64,000 nt of DNA from Euonymus europaeus (Eukaryota > Streptophyta > Magnoliopsida > Celastrales > Celastraceae): positions 25,975,238-26,039,237 of the forward strand of contig OY756960.1 in NCBI GenBank assembly GCA_963580455.1, written 5' to 3'. The notes beneath the pieces are model-generated. The model was given only the letters and a program-made list of their open reading frames with translations. It did not search any database and was not told the origin of the DNA. Of the stretch, positions 37,277-49,603 are shown piece by piece; within the stretch, counting starts at the first letter, position 1, and every line of letters starts with the position of its first letter. Position numbers and translations under genes: made by a program.

Positions 37277-38424
37277 ATCTAATCAACACGTTGGAGAAAA
37301 TAAAAGTTTCTTGATAAATTTTGAGTGCTTATTAGTCAGGGACAAGGAACATTTGGGTGAATAACTGACCATCATAGAGGCCTAAAAATTGATATGGGAT
37401 TTTAGTGAGTCGTGCGGGAATCTACTAATCAGAGAATTTGAGTCTTATCATGTTCAAACAACTGGAAGTGATGAAAATGTGTATTCGCTTGCTCGAATCC
37501 TGCCAGCGACATCCAGAATCCCCTGTTTTTGGCCATGAAAGGGCATGGATTGTGGCATAGTTGGGATTAGGATCCTAAAATTCACAACTTCGCACAATTT
37601 TCCCATGAAAACCAACTTCACTCCAATGAAAATGTAGTCGTTTGCTGTAATGTTAGAGGGCTGGAGTTTGTGCTTCATAATAAAGCCTAGACTTTGAACA
37701 TGACAGACAAATGCATGTGAAGGCCGGTGAAGCTGATAGAAAGCTAGGAAACAAAAAACATAGTACGAGCTAAAACGAACTTGCTCTTTCTGAATATTCA
37801 ATCCAAAAGGCATTTATTCTCCGTTTGGTAAGCAAAGCCAACCCAGTACTATATCTACATGTCATTTACCAAACACCAGAAAACTACAGAAAATGAGCGT
37901 GACTAACAAAAAGATGATTAATTCTTCTTTGATCTTTACGGCTTAAAAGGTCTTCTGCTTTAGCTATTGTGCTTCCGTCGCCTTTCTTTGCATGGAATTA
38001 AAGAAGAGAATGTGAGAACGACGCACAACTGAAACGGACCATAATGAGAAAATTTTCGGTTGTGCTAGACATTCCTAGTTCTATGTGACACACATATAAA
38101 CAACAAGTTCAAATTCAGAATTTATAGCATCACTTACATTGAAATATTATGGATGCTAATATTTAGGGATACTCAACCAAGGTCATATGAGGCAACCTTC
38201 TGCAGTAGCAGAAGGAGCATAAGCTAAAGAAACTTCGATGGAGAATTCCCATTAAAGTGGAAACAATATATCTTGAACTAGAAAGAGGTTTTAATTTAAA
38301 AAGAATATCATAAATTATTAGAAAGAAATTGAAAAATTGGATAATGCGAAAAGTAACATTTTAGCCCAAAAGATTGCGGAAAGTTGACGGCGCCATACAG
38401 GTGTTGGCGAAGAAGAGAAGAGAG
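37277..38424. other. Spacer downstream of HD-Zip gene
   Basis: Begins with the HD-Zip 3' untranslated region. No convincing gene or repeat is seen. The 119-codon minus-strand ORF at 37454-37813 has no recognisable domain and is probably chance. Confidence 0.5.
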
Positions 38425-38702
38425 ATGCCGTATTCAATCTCCAAAATCAGAAGCCGCACACCACAACCGGTTTAGTCGTTGTTGATGGGTGTATCTGTTT
38501 CGTTATTCATACTAATTGTGGTGCACAACGTGGCCTTCTTGCTCTGTGCGTTGATTATCTCGGCCATCGTCACTTCTTTCATAGTTTGGAACAGACGTAA
38601 CTGGAATCGCAAAACTGCAATCTCTCTGTTCCTTCGCGACTTCCCCCACTCTGACCTCGTGCTAGCACATGAGGGGCAGCTTGTTAAGATCACTGGGGGG
38701 TA
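38425..38702 (+). pseudogene. Fragment of an At1g16860-like membrane-protein gene
   Basis: The reading frame starting at 38485 encodes two hydrophobic segments followed by RDFPHSDLVLAHEGQLVKITG. This resembles the middle of plant At1g16860-type membrane proteins, where a transmembrane pair precedes a ..YPDADLRTAKNGQYVKVTG.. block. An upstream ATG at 38425 (MPYSISKIRSRTPQPV) lies in the same frame but is cut off by a TAG at 38473-38475. After KITGG the frame runs into a GTACTC sequence that could be a splice donor, but no exon encoding the rest of the protein was found before the cytochrome b5 gene. I read it as a truncated, probably dead copy; a short expressed gene with an unrecognised downstream exon remains possible. 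Confidence 0.45.
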
Positions 38703-40476
38703 CTCTTTCCACTCATTTGCTTGCTATACTACTTGCATTATGTGGGGTTTCTTTTAATTTTGTTGTTGTTGGGGTTAATCCTCGTATTTCCCTGTTACTC
38801 TTTTTTTTTTAAACTCTCGACTCTTACAGATCATTATACTGTATCATCAGGTAATTTGGTATTGTTTAGTCCACTGGTTTTTACCCTTTCCCTGTTGTGC
38901 AAGTTGCGAGCATCGGTTTACTTTCCAGTACATATTTAACCTAATGATAGTCAATAGATAATCTTTACCTTCTAATTCATAGAGGATCAATAACATCTAT
39001 GTTATTTTGATTATCTTAGCTAGCATCATGTGGGAGTGTCTCCTTGGAATCTTCTTACGAAAAGGCTGCCAGATGTATATATACATCTACTAGTTTGTAT
39101 GAATACAGAGGATTCAATTTAAGTCCAGCCTGATTTAACAAATCATGCTTCCGTTGGAGTTTAGCACATACGAAAATCCTAATTTCATCCCCCATTCAAA
39201 CCTTTAATGAATAGGCTATCAACTAAGTAATCGATGTCAATGGTTCTGCTAATCAGAGGATTCTTAAGAGGGATTAGTTGAGTGACCGGTTTGAATGCTT
39301 TGGTTGCGCTGAGAATTATTTGAACTTAACTAGCTCAATAGTTTTCATCTTCAGCGATTAAAGTAGCAGATGCTTGGATATTCTAGAGCAGATGCTTTTC
39401 GTCTTTGAATTTTGTCTACTGACCTGATTACAATGTGAAATCCTGTCTAGCTACTGATAACACCTCTGGCATTGTAAAGATTATGTTGCATGTGCATTGT
39501 CCTGTTGCATTGTGTAGGTATCGGCAAAAGCAAATGTCAAGCTAAGTACTAAACGTCTTGGATTTAAATATACAGTTTAATGAAACCAGCCAAACCTCCG
39601 ATACCCCCTAGTATGTAAGTAGTATCAGTGTTGCTACTTTTGTGATTTTTGAATCCTAATACTCTTCATCTATTTGAAAATCATTATTCAAGATTGTTGT
39701 CCATGCTTCTGGTGGTTTAGTTACATTAGGAAGGACAAAAAGATTAATTGGATTGATCACTTTGTAGTTTCTGTCCAAGTAATCGGAATTGATGAAAAGT
39801 TGTCGCTACTTATTGTTGTAAATTTCACACTCCATACGCACCAATTGTCAGTTTTAGATTGTTTGATTCCTGGAAATACATCGGCCACGCATGATTTTGT
39901 TCCTTATAAAAAAGTAAACTTCGACCCAACCCACTTTTAACTAGAGAAAAAGTTGATGTTTGTATGAGATGGGCTTTGTTCTTAATAAAAAAACTCATAA
40001 CCTCCCACGTCGGAATCACATCATCTTCTGATGTGAGAGTCTTTACACTTATTGCTGCTAATTCGTATGCTTTTTCGCATGGAAGGCATGGTTGGCATGC
40101 GATGGAAAGCTGTCGCTACTAATTAGTATGCTTTTAAGCAGGAAGACATGGTTGGTATGTAATATTTCCATCACTCATTTTAACAGAGAACTTCTTGTCT
40201 AGTACCTGTGTGCAAGGTTATGCTAATAATGTCCCTCTGCAGAAAAAACCAATAACACAGTTTGCATTAGCATACTGGACACCAGGAGAGTGAATTTTCT
40301 TCCCCTGAATCCTCTAAATTCTCACATCCTTTTGCAATTGAAGATGAAATCACAAAGCCAAAAGCCACAAAATGTGCACAAGACTAAACAACAATCAACA
40401 AGAGTTTCCACACAACAACGATACTGAGTTGACATATTTTATTGACGCTTTTAAGCAAATGACAAAGCCAGTGGTC
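38703..40476. other. Spacer between gene fragment and cytochrome b5
   Basis: No supported gene. A 61-bp imperfect tandem duplication lies at 40058-40168. The words CCCACGTCGGAA near 40005 are common in plant transposon-derived DNA. The right end is probably the cytochrome b5 3' region. Confidence 0.45.
40058..40168. repeat. 61-bp imperfect direct repeat
   Basis: CTAATTCGTATGC at 40058 recurs as CTAATTAGTATGC at 40119, and GCATGGTTGGCATG recurs as ACATGGTTGGTATG, giving two diverged copies in tandem. Confidence 0.6.
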
Positions 40477-41059
40477 TTAGAAAAGGTATCGCAAGCCAAA
40501 TGCAAACACCAATAGTAGCAGGGGTAGTCCCAGTTGTAAGAGCTTGACCAGGGATTCGTTATGCCTGGGTTTCTTTGCTGCTATTGCAGGTGGGTTGTAT
40601 TTCTTCCTTGCTGGAACAGTATTTTGATCAACCTCGCCAATGAAATATTTCTTCATCAGCTCTCTAGCATCGTTGCTGTGCCCCACATCGGCAAAATCAT
40701 CAGTTGCATCTTTCTCTGCGCAATTCATAAATATACATGGCTCAATTCCAAGGGTCAATGTCATTTTTCAATGGAAATGAAATACGAAGAGACCTAACGG
40801 AAGATATAGAATTTACCAGTAGAAGATAACAAGACTTCATCCCCTCCAGGATGTTCCTCAAGAAATGAAGTCAAATCATAAATCTGATAAACGCAGTTTT
40901 GCATATTAAAGTTGGGTTGTGCTTCTTCCTTGAAATCAAAGGAGATCAGTAAAGACAAACCCAAAAAGAATAGAAACTGACCTTCCCATCGATCAAAACC
41001 CAGCAATCAGTCCTGCTATTGTGCTTGTTCAACTCAGCAAATGATAAAATTTTCGCCAT
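40477..41059 (-). CDS. CB5: Cytochrome b5, ER tail-anchored
   Basis: Small haem protein that passes electrons to fatty-acid desaturases, hydroxylases and P450s at the ER. Three exons (40982-41059, 40817-40883, 40477-40715) join in frame to 127 residues, near the usual 130-140. The haem axial histidines are in EEHPGGDE (H37) and DVGHSNDA (H61). The N-terminus [20 protein letters not shown] is typical. The C-terminal hydrophobic stretch [17 protein letters not shown] is the tail anchor, followed by RYLF. Splice joins restore GKIYDLTSF and [11 protein letters not shown]. The first intron is only 98 bp. Position in the block agrees with Arabidopsis At2g46650. Confidence 0.94.
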
Positions 41060-44000
41060 TTGTTTCTATAGCTGGAGAACCCAAATTCTCAGGGAAACAA
41101 AGAAGAAGAAAAATCAGAAGATTTTGCCGAGGTATTTAAACATCTAATTAACAATCACAAAAAGCTTGAGGCGAAGGGCGTAAATATATTCTCACCCTGA
41201 GAAAGCAGAGAAGAAAGAGGACGGCTTTAAAGATTGCTCTTCCCAATAAATGACCCTCAACGAACACCAATAATCACACACATGGATACCATACCCTTCA
41301 TCCTATAAATAACGTATTACTTATTTTTCACATAAATTAAAAAAATCAGTGAGAAAATTAAATTTTATTTATATATTTTTTAATATACCTTTAATTAATA
41401 AATATATTATTTTTTATCCTAAATAGTCATGAAAGATGGAAATGTTTGTAAGATAACGAACCACGTTAAATAGGGATGTTTTAGGAATTTAATTAACTAA
41501 CTACATTCTAAAAAATCAAATTAAACAATAATTTAGAACAAACAAATATAGAAAGTAAGACTATCTTTACGGACAGAGAGTAATTTTTTCCAACAACAAA
41601 ATATATTGAAATACTACTTGTTTATTGAGAGATATTTGTATGAGGTTTTATTTTTGTTTTGGTATAATAAAGATAAGATCCAAGCGTTTGGCAATCATTT
41701 TTAATGTATATGCTACACCAAAAATTTGTCATAGTCAAACAACAATTTCAAATAACATATAATTTATCATTAAAAGTAACATGTTATTGTAGTTTTGGAA
41801 TGCCGGTATGAGGAGCATTTGACTAGCATTTTATGGTGTTAATAATGAAAAGTTCACTACTATCCATTCTCTATTAGACTGATGCCGAAATTACTCATTC
41901 TCTTAATAGTATTAAAAATGTAAAAATATTAATATAAAAATTTAGAAATATGTTAATATTATTAAAAATGTAAAAACAATAGTATAAAAAAATGTAAAAT
42001 CATTACATAAATATATAAATCTCAATGTTTATTAAATTGTGTTAACACCCTTGTCTGTAATTAACCACGACATTTGACACAATATTTATGTTATAACAAA
42101 AAAACAAACACCCACAACATTTGAAATAACATATATGTCAGTATTTGAAACATCATATATGTTAGTTCGAAAATTGTTTATCAAGCAGATCCTTCAGTAT
42201 TGATTTTGGTGTAGTTGTATGGTTCAAGTGGGCTCATTTTATTGAAACCAACATGGAGGTCAACAATATTGTTGATTATAATAAAATAAAGCCAATAAAA
42301 ATCACTAAAATACGTATTTTGTCGATGCGATTGAGTATGTTGTTTTACTTTTGATGTAATTGATATGGAACGCAATACACCAATATTGATTTTAACATCA
42401 CGATAAGCTCTTGCACCATTGCAGTTGCTCCAGAAATGACATGTATAGTATTGGAATAACTATGCTACATCACTATGAGATACTTTGAGATATATATGCC
42501 TAAATGTCTACTACTCATTCTAATATATGCGAGTTATGATAGCATGGGATTAATTTTTCTTAATTAATATTATTCTCTCATATAAAAAATAATAAAGTAA
42601 TTAATTAATGAATTTTAATTCATATTTTCTATAAATCTAAAATTTCCCTCAACAACAAAAAAAAATTTCATTATTGTCCACGCTCAAATTCCTGATAGGG
42701 ATTTGTTTGAATGTTAGTAAAAATCATCAATAATATGCTGTTATTAATCTGGAAATATTAAAACAAACATTAATCACGCATTATGTTCTTCATATTTTCA
42801 CCAACCAAAAAAGAACGTGAAACAAATGGGGAGCTGCCTTCCACCAACTTTATCTCAAAGAGAGTTAGCACCTTTAATATATAGATTTCTCTTGATTTGA
42901 TTCATTCAAGGCTGAACCAACAAACACATGTATCGGTAGATGATGCTGCATCAAGTGCTGGGGCCCATGGGCCGGCACTTGCCATTTGTTTTGTAGCGGA
43001 AATCAGGCGGCCCATACATACATCAAGAGAATCAGGACAACAGGGATGATGCTCTGCAGGAAAAATGCAACCAACTCCCTCAAAAATCAATAATCTTCGT
43101 TTGCAAACAATTTTCAGAACTAGCATATAATGTGGCACATATGCCGATAATAACGTAGATGCTGTTTCAAATGTTATGAGTGTTTGATTATTTTTTCTGA
43201 TAACATATAGATATTATTTAAAATACCGTGACTTATTACATACAAAAATATTAACACGAATTAATAAACAATGAGATTTACGGTACCAAAATACGTGATG
43301 TCTATGTATGCATAAATATGCATGTACTCTATGACCTCTTGATAATTATGTTCTTTATGGTAGAAAGTTTAGTCTTAGAATGAAAATCATTTGAGAAGTA
43401 CTGATTGGTGTGGTTTATACGCCAAGTCTAATACCTTAACACTCGAGAATCAAATTCATGCCAACTTTAGAGTCTTAGACTCGAAGCGAACAATATCTCA
43501 AACCAGTTTGGCCAAACTCTCTCGATCTCATTCTTTTACTTCTCATTCTTCAAATTATAACGGGTACCTCGTACAGTATCTCAAAGTCGTTCTGCAAACT
43601 TTAACGGAGTGGGCCCGTACATTTGAAATTTCTATGAATCTAAGATAGCACACTCGCCAAAAAAGCCCACTTGACCCAGAGACAGTTGGCGGCCCATTAG
43701 AAAATTGGAAAATGCATGGAGAAGGAAATTGGCTTTCGGGGAATTTATTCGGTTCGGAGAAGAGTGGAGTCCTCCGTTAGAGCTGAGAAAATGATTACCG
43801 TCTCGTCTCGATCCTTGTTCAGTCAAGCATACTCACTGTAAGTTGTTTGTTTTCACCAGCTTCTAATTTTGGTCGTAATATCAGTTGCGGTGTGTGGGTT
43901 TTCAAGTTACAGGTCTGTCTCTTGTTGTTTACAGTGTTTTCTGCTTGTTGGATGATTACTTGGAGTCCAATGTTTTAAAGGAGTATTGTTGTGTACCTTT

Positions 44001-44709
44001 GACTTGTCCAATTATTATTCAGAGGAATTCTTTGGTTGGACCTGCTGTGGTAACCAAGTAAGGTTACTAAATGACTAAATGACTAACTGAACTACATCAG
44101 TTGGGATGAAAATGTTTCATCTATAGTCATTCATTCACCTTGATCGCAGAGCTTGCTACATCAATAATACCCCCTAATGTGTTTAGTTGAATCATTTATC
44201 TTTTGAGACTCTCCCTTACTCTGTTATAAACAGCAGGAACACTGTTACTGTTGTCGATGCCTTTTTAAAATGTAAGATAGTATACAATGCTGGATTTCCT
44301 GTAACTTTGGTTGACATTATATGCTCATTATTCCACTTTCTCCTTAAGATATATAAAAACAGCTGCAATAATGAAGTGATCACCTTTCTACAAGATTCCA
44401 AGAATAAACTCCAGCTGCTAAGAATACACAAGATATAGATTCAAATATTCAATAACACTCCATAAATAGCTAATGCCCTTGTTACACATTACCGATGCAT
44501 TATTCTCGCTCTATAGATGGACCAGAAGAGGGTCATGAATGACACTCCGCCAACAAGTAGAACATAAAATTTGAGATATCAGATACACATCTCCTTCTGT
44601 TATATAAATATATATGGTTGTATTTTTTATTTTATTTTTATCTCTATCAGCCACCACAAATATTTATTCCTGGACTGAAAAAAAAGATTAATCTTCTTCC
44701 TCTGTCTGT
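41060..44709. other. Spacer between cytochrome b5 and Pro-rich gene
   Basis: Starts with the cytochrome b5 5' region. The 41.3-42.8 kb part is AT-rich and transposon-like, including a MITE-like right end near 42415 (CACCATTGCAGTTGCTCC). A near-palindrome sits at 42952-42981. Around 43730-44460 there are gene-like GC content and a possible donor site (CACTGTAAGTTG at 43836-43847), but no recognisable protein. ORFs at 43391-43648 and 44187-44438 are not called. Confidence 0.45.
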
Positions 44710-45990
44710 TCAGCTGTCATAGCCATTGCTGCGACCCTTGACATCAAATCCGCCATTGGAAGGCTTCCTAGAGAGGGCAAGGTGGACTCCAGGATCATTG
44801 TGAGTGGAAGCATATTTGAAAACGATTGAATTGTTTACACCTTGAACATTACTATTCATGAATGAACTCATAGGAGTTGAATTCATTGACATTCCTCTGT
44901 TTTTCTTGTCCTTCGTATTTCGGTGTCCTTCTTTTTCACTACTGCTGCTGTAGCTTTGGAATTCACTGCTTCTGTCACTTGAAGTACCTCCTGGATTTCC
45001 CTTCTTGTAAAGAGAAGAAGTACCCTCAAATCCATTTTTCTTGGGAGATTTGATTATTTCCATGAATGCACCTTTGTTCTCACCTGCTATTGTTATAATC
45101 CTCATACCTCCCTCCTCTGTGTCCGAAAAAGAAAACTTTTTTCTGTGGGCTTTCTCCTTTGTATCCGCTTCTTTGGAAGTATGATCAATGCTGGGCTTAT
45201 GAGTGTTGCCGTTTGCCTTTTCTTTGGTCTTCTGCATGATCACATTTTTCTGAGCTACCTTTGGTGGGCTCTTGGATTCAGGTTCTGCATTGGGTTTTGT
45301 CTGGGATGGTGGAAGGGTAAAAGGAGAGGGTGGTGGAGCAGTTGGTTTGGGCTTAGGTGATTGAGGTGGGGTTTCTATTGCAGGTTTTAAGGTTGTTGGA
45401 GATGGTTGTGCAGGGCTGGGCACACGTGCAGTCTCAGTGGTTGGGGTGCTAGTCTTGGGACTTGGAGAACTTGGTTTTGAATAAACTGGTTTTGGGGCTG
45501 GGGATGTTGGAAGAGAAGAAGAATCTGTGGCTGCTCTGGTTGCAGGAGAAGATGTAGTTGTGGCAGGTTTTGAGGCTGGAGAAGATGGCACTGATGAGGA
45601 AGGAGCCGAAACTCGTGGTTTGGGAGATGATGGAACCGAAGATGTGGTAGTGACAGGAAGCACAACTGTGGATGTAGCTGGGGCTGGAGAGGCAGGTAAT
45701 GAAGATGAAGGAGCCAATGCTCTTGGAGCTGGAGATCTTGGAATTGTAGGAGTTGGAGTAGTAGGCACAGCTGGGGATGCAGGGGCACGAGGTGCCGGTG
45801 GTTGTGGAGCAGCAGTGGTTGGTGGCGGAGTTGGTTCAGTTTGAGTGGGCTGAGACTGCCTAATTGTGGGACGAGCAACTGGGGGTCTTGGCTGGAGAGG
45901 AGCGGGCTCAGCAGCTGGAACTCGAGGAGCTAGTTGGCGGGCTATACCTAAACGGAACCAAGAACGAGCAGGGTTCTGTTGGGTTGCCAT
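44710..45990 (-). CDS. Proline-rich protein of unknown function
   Basis: Single exon of 426 residues. The first ~250 residues are extremely rich in Pro, Ser, Thr and Ala (SPAPK, SSLPTSPAP-like units) and resemble hydroxyproline-rich wall proteins, but no signal peptide is visible at MATQQNPARSWFRLG, so secretion is doubtful. The C-terminal half is charged and Ser-rich, with two blocks that look conserved in plant relatives: GGMRIITIAGENKGAFMEI and NSNVQGVNNSIVFKYASTHNDPGVHLALSRKP. Database entries of this type are often named gp1-like or hydroxyproline-rich from composition only. The location corresponds to Arabidopsis At2g46630 as far as I recall. Function unknown. Long antisense ORFs across the repeat are composition shadows. 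Confidence 0.8.
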   Translation of the reverse strand: MATQQNPARSWFRLGIARQLAPRVPAAEPAPLQPRPPVARPTIRQSQPTQTEPTPPPTTAAPQPPAPRAPASPAVPTTPTPTIPRSPAPRALAPSSSLPASPAPATSTVVLPVTTTSSVPSSPKPRVSAPSSSVPSSPASKPATTTSSPATRAATDSSSLPTSPAPKPVYSKPSSPSPKTSTPTTETARVPSPAQPSPTTLKPAIETPPQSPKPKPTAPPPSPFTLPPSQTKPNAEPESKSPPKVAQKNVIMQKTKEKANGNTHKPSIDHTSKEADTKEKAHRKKFSFSDTEEGGMRIITIAGENKGAFMEIIKSPKKNGFEGTSSLYKKGNPGGTSSDRSSEFQSYSSSSEKEGHRNTKDKKNRGMSMNSTPMSSFMNSNVQGVNNSIVFKYASTHNDPGVHLALSRKPSNGGFDVKGRSNGYDS

Positions 45991-47986
45991 ATGCAGCGAA
46001 TTTGTATTGATTGAGAGAGAAGATAGCTAATGTAAGATATAGATGACTGATGTGAGTGATGTCTGATGATGTTTATTTATAGTCCCTAGTAAAAAACGAA
46101 CAAGCTCGACAAAGAAACAGATAAAAAGACGACGGGGGACATCAACAGAGAGGGAGAAAGAGAGGAGGCGGAATATGGGAAAGCATCAGATTTAAAGTAC
46201 CAAGAGCCGACGGCAGTCATCAAAAGTAAGTGCGGTATGAACTTGTGAAGTGTAGAAGAGTTTGCTTTTCTGCATACATGGTGAGATGACTCCTCTTGAA
46301 TTGATGTTCTACATGCAGACCAACTGTAATGCATACATCTATCCCTCTCCCTTGTATTGAAAAAAGATATGCTGCAGCTTAGCATATATGGTGAGATGAT
46401 TCTAATTTTTTACATATTCCAATGTAAATCAAACTGAACCGTCCACTTTCATTTTACTAAAAAATAGCTATCAATGTATTTCAATATCATAAAAATGTTT
46501 TATTCGCAATCCCTTGCTGTCTTTCTTTTGACTTTGCTTGCTGAGGTTGGTGAGATTGCGATGCTGCTTCCAATACTTCCTTTTTCCTTTTTCTTTTTTC
46601 CCTTCTTCATGAAGCTTCCTTTCTTAACCGTCGATTAAAGCATTCAGTTTCAGCAGGGAAAAAAAAGGAGGAGAAACTATATATTATTTATGGGTTCGAT
46701 TCTCCGAATATCAATCTTTTAACTGATTTTTCAACCTCGAGAAACGTTGTTATTTTCTGCTCTTTTTTATTCTTTACTCCAACTAAGTTTTCCAGAAAAC
46801 AAACAATGTTTAACGAGAGAGTGACATAACACTTTGGTATGCTAAGACAAATGATGAACAGCCTTATCCGACATCGGAGAAATTTGCGATATAGCTCATT
46901 GGATGCTCATTGTTTTTAAAAATATTTGTTACATACTTCCACCGTGTTGGAATGGAGCGTAAGAAAGGTTCAATTGAAAGCTGAGACATATGCCAAAGGA
47001 AGAAAGAACTTCACTCCATACTTCACCCAAATAAAAAGGGACTTTATTCCTTCACTAGCTTATCCAAAAAACTGGAGAGAAAAACTCTCCAGTATATTAT
47101 TGATGATTCAGTTTTTCACCAGAACTCCTCTGTCCTCTTTTGGTCCTTCTACTACTACTGCATTAGGACATTCGACCTTGTTTTGTTTTTTCTCCTGAGG
47201 ATGTGGGTTTTTCTAGCACTATCCATCTATACTCAGTAGCTTACTCAGTTTAGCACTGTTGTCTCGTCCACTCGAGAAGAGTGTGACAAATCTCCTACCC
47301 TTAAAAGGACCCACGTTTCTCGTGAATCCCACACCTTTAACCATTCATGGTCTCAGCTCCGACACTAAATCTAACAGCCCGACTCCCCTTGGATTTAGTA
47401 AAAATTGTCTGCTTTGGTCTCTTCACAAAAGTCCTTCATGCCCAGGTCTGTTGAACTTTACTGCAGTTTTATTTGGTGGATTGATTATTGGCCTAGAATT
47501 ACTTGTCTACGGGATTCATAAAATTTCAAGTATTCCTGAATTCTTTTCAAGTTGCTATACGAGACTAATTGCCTGAGGTCACCCACTGTTGATTTTTCAA
47601 GTTAGTTTTCTTTTTTCCGCTTTCGTCTTCTATTCTTTCTTCCTTTTGGATAGTTGGCATCCATATTATCATCCCATAAACTTAGAACATCTAATATTTA
47701 AACCATTACTATAGCACAGGATGACCAATACTCTTGACAAGAAAACCAGAAAGCTTTAGGTAAATGCATAATTCTATTCATGGTCTCTTCTGAAACAACA
47801 GTTTCGCTACGTATTGTAACATATCCTCTTAGATATTATATGTTTGTGGATAAAAGAACCAAGGGAAAAGAATGAAAACCAGGAAAATGTAACTGCGTAG
47901 GATAGATATATAAGCTAACAAAAGATGAAACACTATGAACTAGCTGCAAGAGGACTCACAGTTGAAACCTGGAAGTCTGCGCGATC
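45991..47986. other. Spacer between Pro-rich and DUF4079-like genes
   Basis: Begins with the Pro-rich gene promoter and 5' leader. A 105-codon ORF at 47259-47576 and a 90-codon ORF at 46926-47198 run in the same direction, but neither resembles a known family; they could be decayed transposon sequence. No clear repeats or RNA genes seen. Confidence 0.45.
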
Positions 47987-49343
47987 TCAAGGCCATTTAG
48001 CGAATTCAAACACTTTGAAAACAATATCAATCCCAGTTGGGATTTGCGACGCAAAGAGCAGAACATTTAGCACATTTAGGGCAATGTGAAGATTCCTTGC
48101 TGTCTCACTTCCTTTCTGCATTGCAGGAACTAGAGACGCTGCAGCTGCCCACAGAGCTGTAATTGCTGTTTCAAATGGTCCAAACCAACAAATACAACTC
48201 AGAATCTTAAAACTAACGAGAACCAAGTGCACAATCAGCGACTCAATCAAACAGAATCCAACACACTCATGGCCAATTCTTCAAATGCATAGATCAAATA
48301 TACCTGTTCCGGCAAACAAATGTGGACCGGGGAATAGCTTTCCACTCCTAATCCAAGTATTCAGTCCTCCACCAATCGCTTCAAATACTCCGAATCCTAA
48401 TAGTATTGATCCTGCATTGAAGTGTCTATCTCTGTAAGCCCCTTTCACCAACTCCTTCCTCTCCTGCATTTGAGATGCCGATGGCATAAAAACTTCGAAT
48501 ATGAATTTAGAAATCATTCTTACATAAGCAGCACCAACTTCTATGTGGCAACGAGTTGCACAACTTGTACACTAATTCCGTTCTGTTTGTTCCCAACATA
48601 TACAGGCAAACCTCTCCTTTCATTTCAAACTTCAAACTGTATGCAATCATTCCACGGATTTTTATACAAATGGGTATACTTTGAAATTGGTACATTTAAT
48701 TTCAAATTGTGCAGCAGTAGGTTTTTACTTTTAGTTACTTACTACATTAGTTCAAGCAGTTAAAGCTTTACCTCAGTGAGTTGCTGAATTTTGATATCAA
48801 CAGGTGAAGGTGCGGCTTCAACTGGTTTACCATCTGGAGTGACGGGTTTAGGCTTCACTTGCTTCTTCAATTCATTGATCTCATTTTGTGTAGTCCTCAC
48901 TCTTCTCCATTGCCAACCCAAATACCCCGCCCACAAAGTGTAGAAGAATAAACCACCCATCACGATTGGATGAATTAGTGCGAATGACCTCCCCTCCAAA
49001 ATCCCAAATTCCCCATTAACAGCAAGAGCATCCTGTCACACCCCGAAATAAAAAAACCAACATTGTAAGAATTTGAAATCCAGAACTTCAAAAAATGAAA
49101 GGAAAATAATGGAGATCGAGATGGAATTACCCTTGTATCCAAAAAGAAGGGCAATGCAAGTGTTGTGAGAGGTAGACAAGTTGATTTAACATGGTGAACG
49201 GTCTCATTATTGAGTAGTTTTTGTGAGTCTTTGGGGCAGAGAGTTAGTTTTGGAGGATTGGGTTGACTTGGCAGGTTTGACTGTGAACGGGGAGGGTTGT
49301 AGGGAAGGGCATGCAGCTTTAGAAGGCCAAGCGTGGTGGCCAT
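47987..49343 (-). CDS. Chloroplast membrane protein, DUF4079-like
   Basis: Predicted plastid multi-pass membrane protein of unknown function, with cyanobacterial relatives. Four exons (49131-49343, 48772-49032, 48304-48463, 47987-48165) join in frame to 270 residues. The N-terminus is Ser/Pro/Asn-rich with few acidic residues, like a transit peptide. Membrane segments: FALIHPIVMGGLFFYTLWAGYLGW, SILLGFGVFEAIGGGL, a stretch around ITALWAAAASLVPAM, and NLHIALNVLNVLLFASQIPTGI. The loop between the first two contains a basic, Pro-rich linker. The conserved HP and RHFNAGS motifs suggest a DUF4079-type fold. From memory, Arabidopsis At3g61870 is the counterpart and lies in the duplicated partner of this block. 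Confidence 0.8.
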
Positions 49344-49603
49344 GCTCCTCCTCTGTGATATTTCTGGGGCTGGAGAAAAATGGATAGGAGGAGATAAGGA
49401 AGTGCGATATTTGAAGATTGTGACTTGCTTGGTTCGCTGTGATTTCCTTAATGTAAAGGATAATGCTCAGTAACCCAAAAAATTTGAGAAGTTGACCCTC
49501 GTTAAGTGAGTCGAATATAATAATAATATTTATAATTAATGATTAAATTATATTACATAAAATTCGATAATAAAATAAGGGTCGAATTTTGAGTGGATAT
49601 AAT

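Noticed and set aside
42938..42953. miR172-like sequence
   Set aside because: Only 13 bases (GATGATGCTGCAT) match, the 5' part differs and no star-arm hairpin is seen.
43391..44438. Possible small gene with donor-like CACTGTAAGT at 43836
   Set aside because: No recognisable peptide or matching acceptor exon; evidence too weak.
45387..45878. Long antisense ORFs across the Pro-rich gene (also 45527-45844 on plus)
   Set aside because: Composition shadows of the repetitive Pro/Ser codons; no family resemblance.
47259..47576. 105-codon ORF between the Pro-rich and DUF4079-like genes
   Set aside because: No family resemblance, no clear start context; could be chance or decayed transposon.
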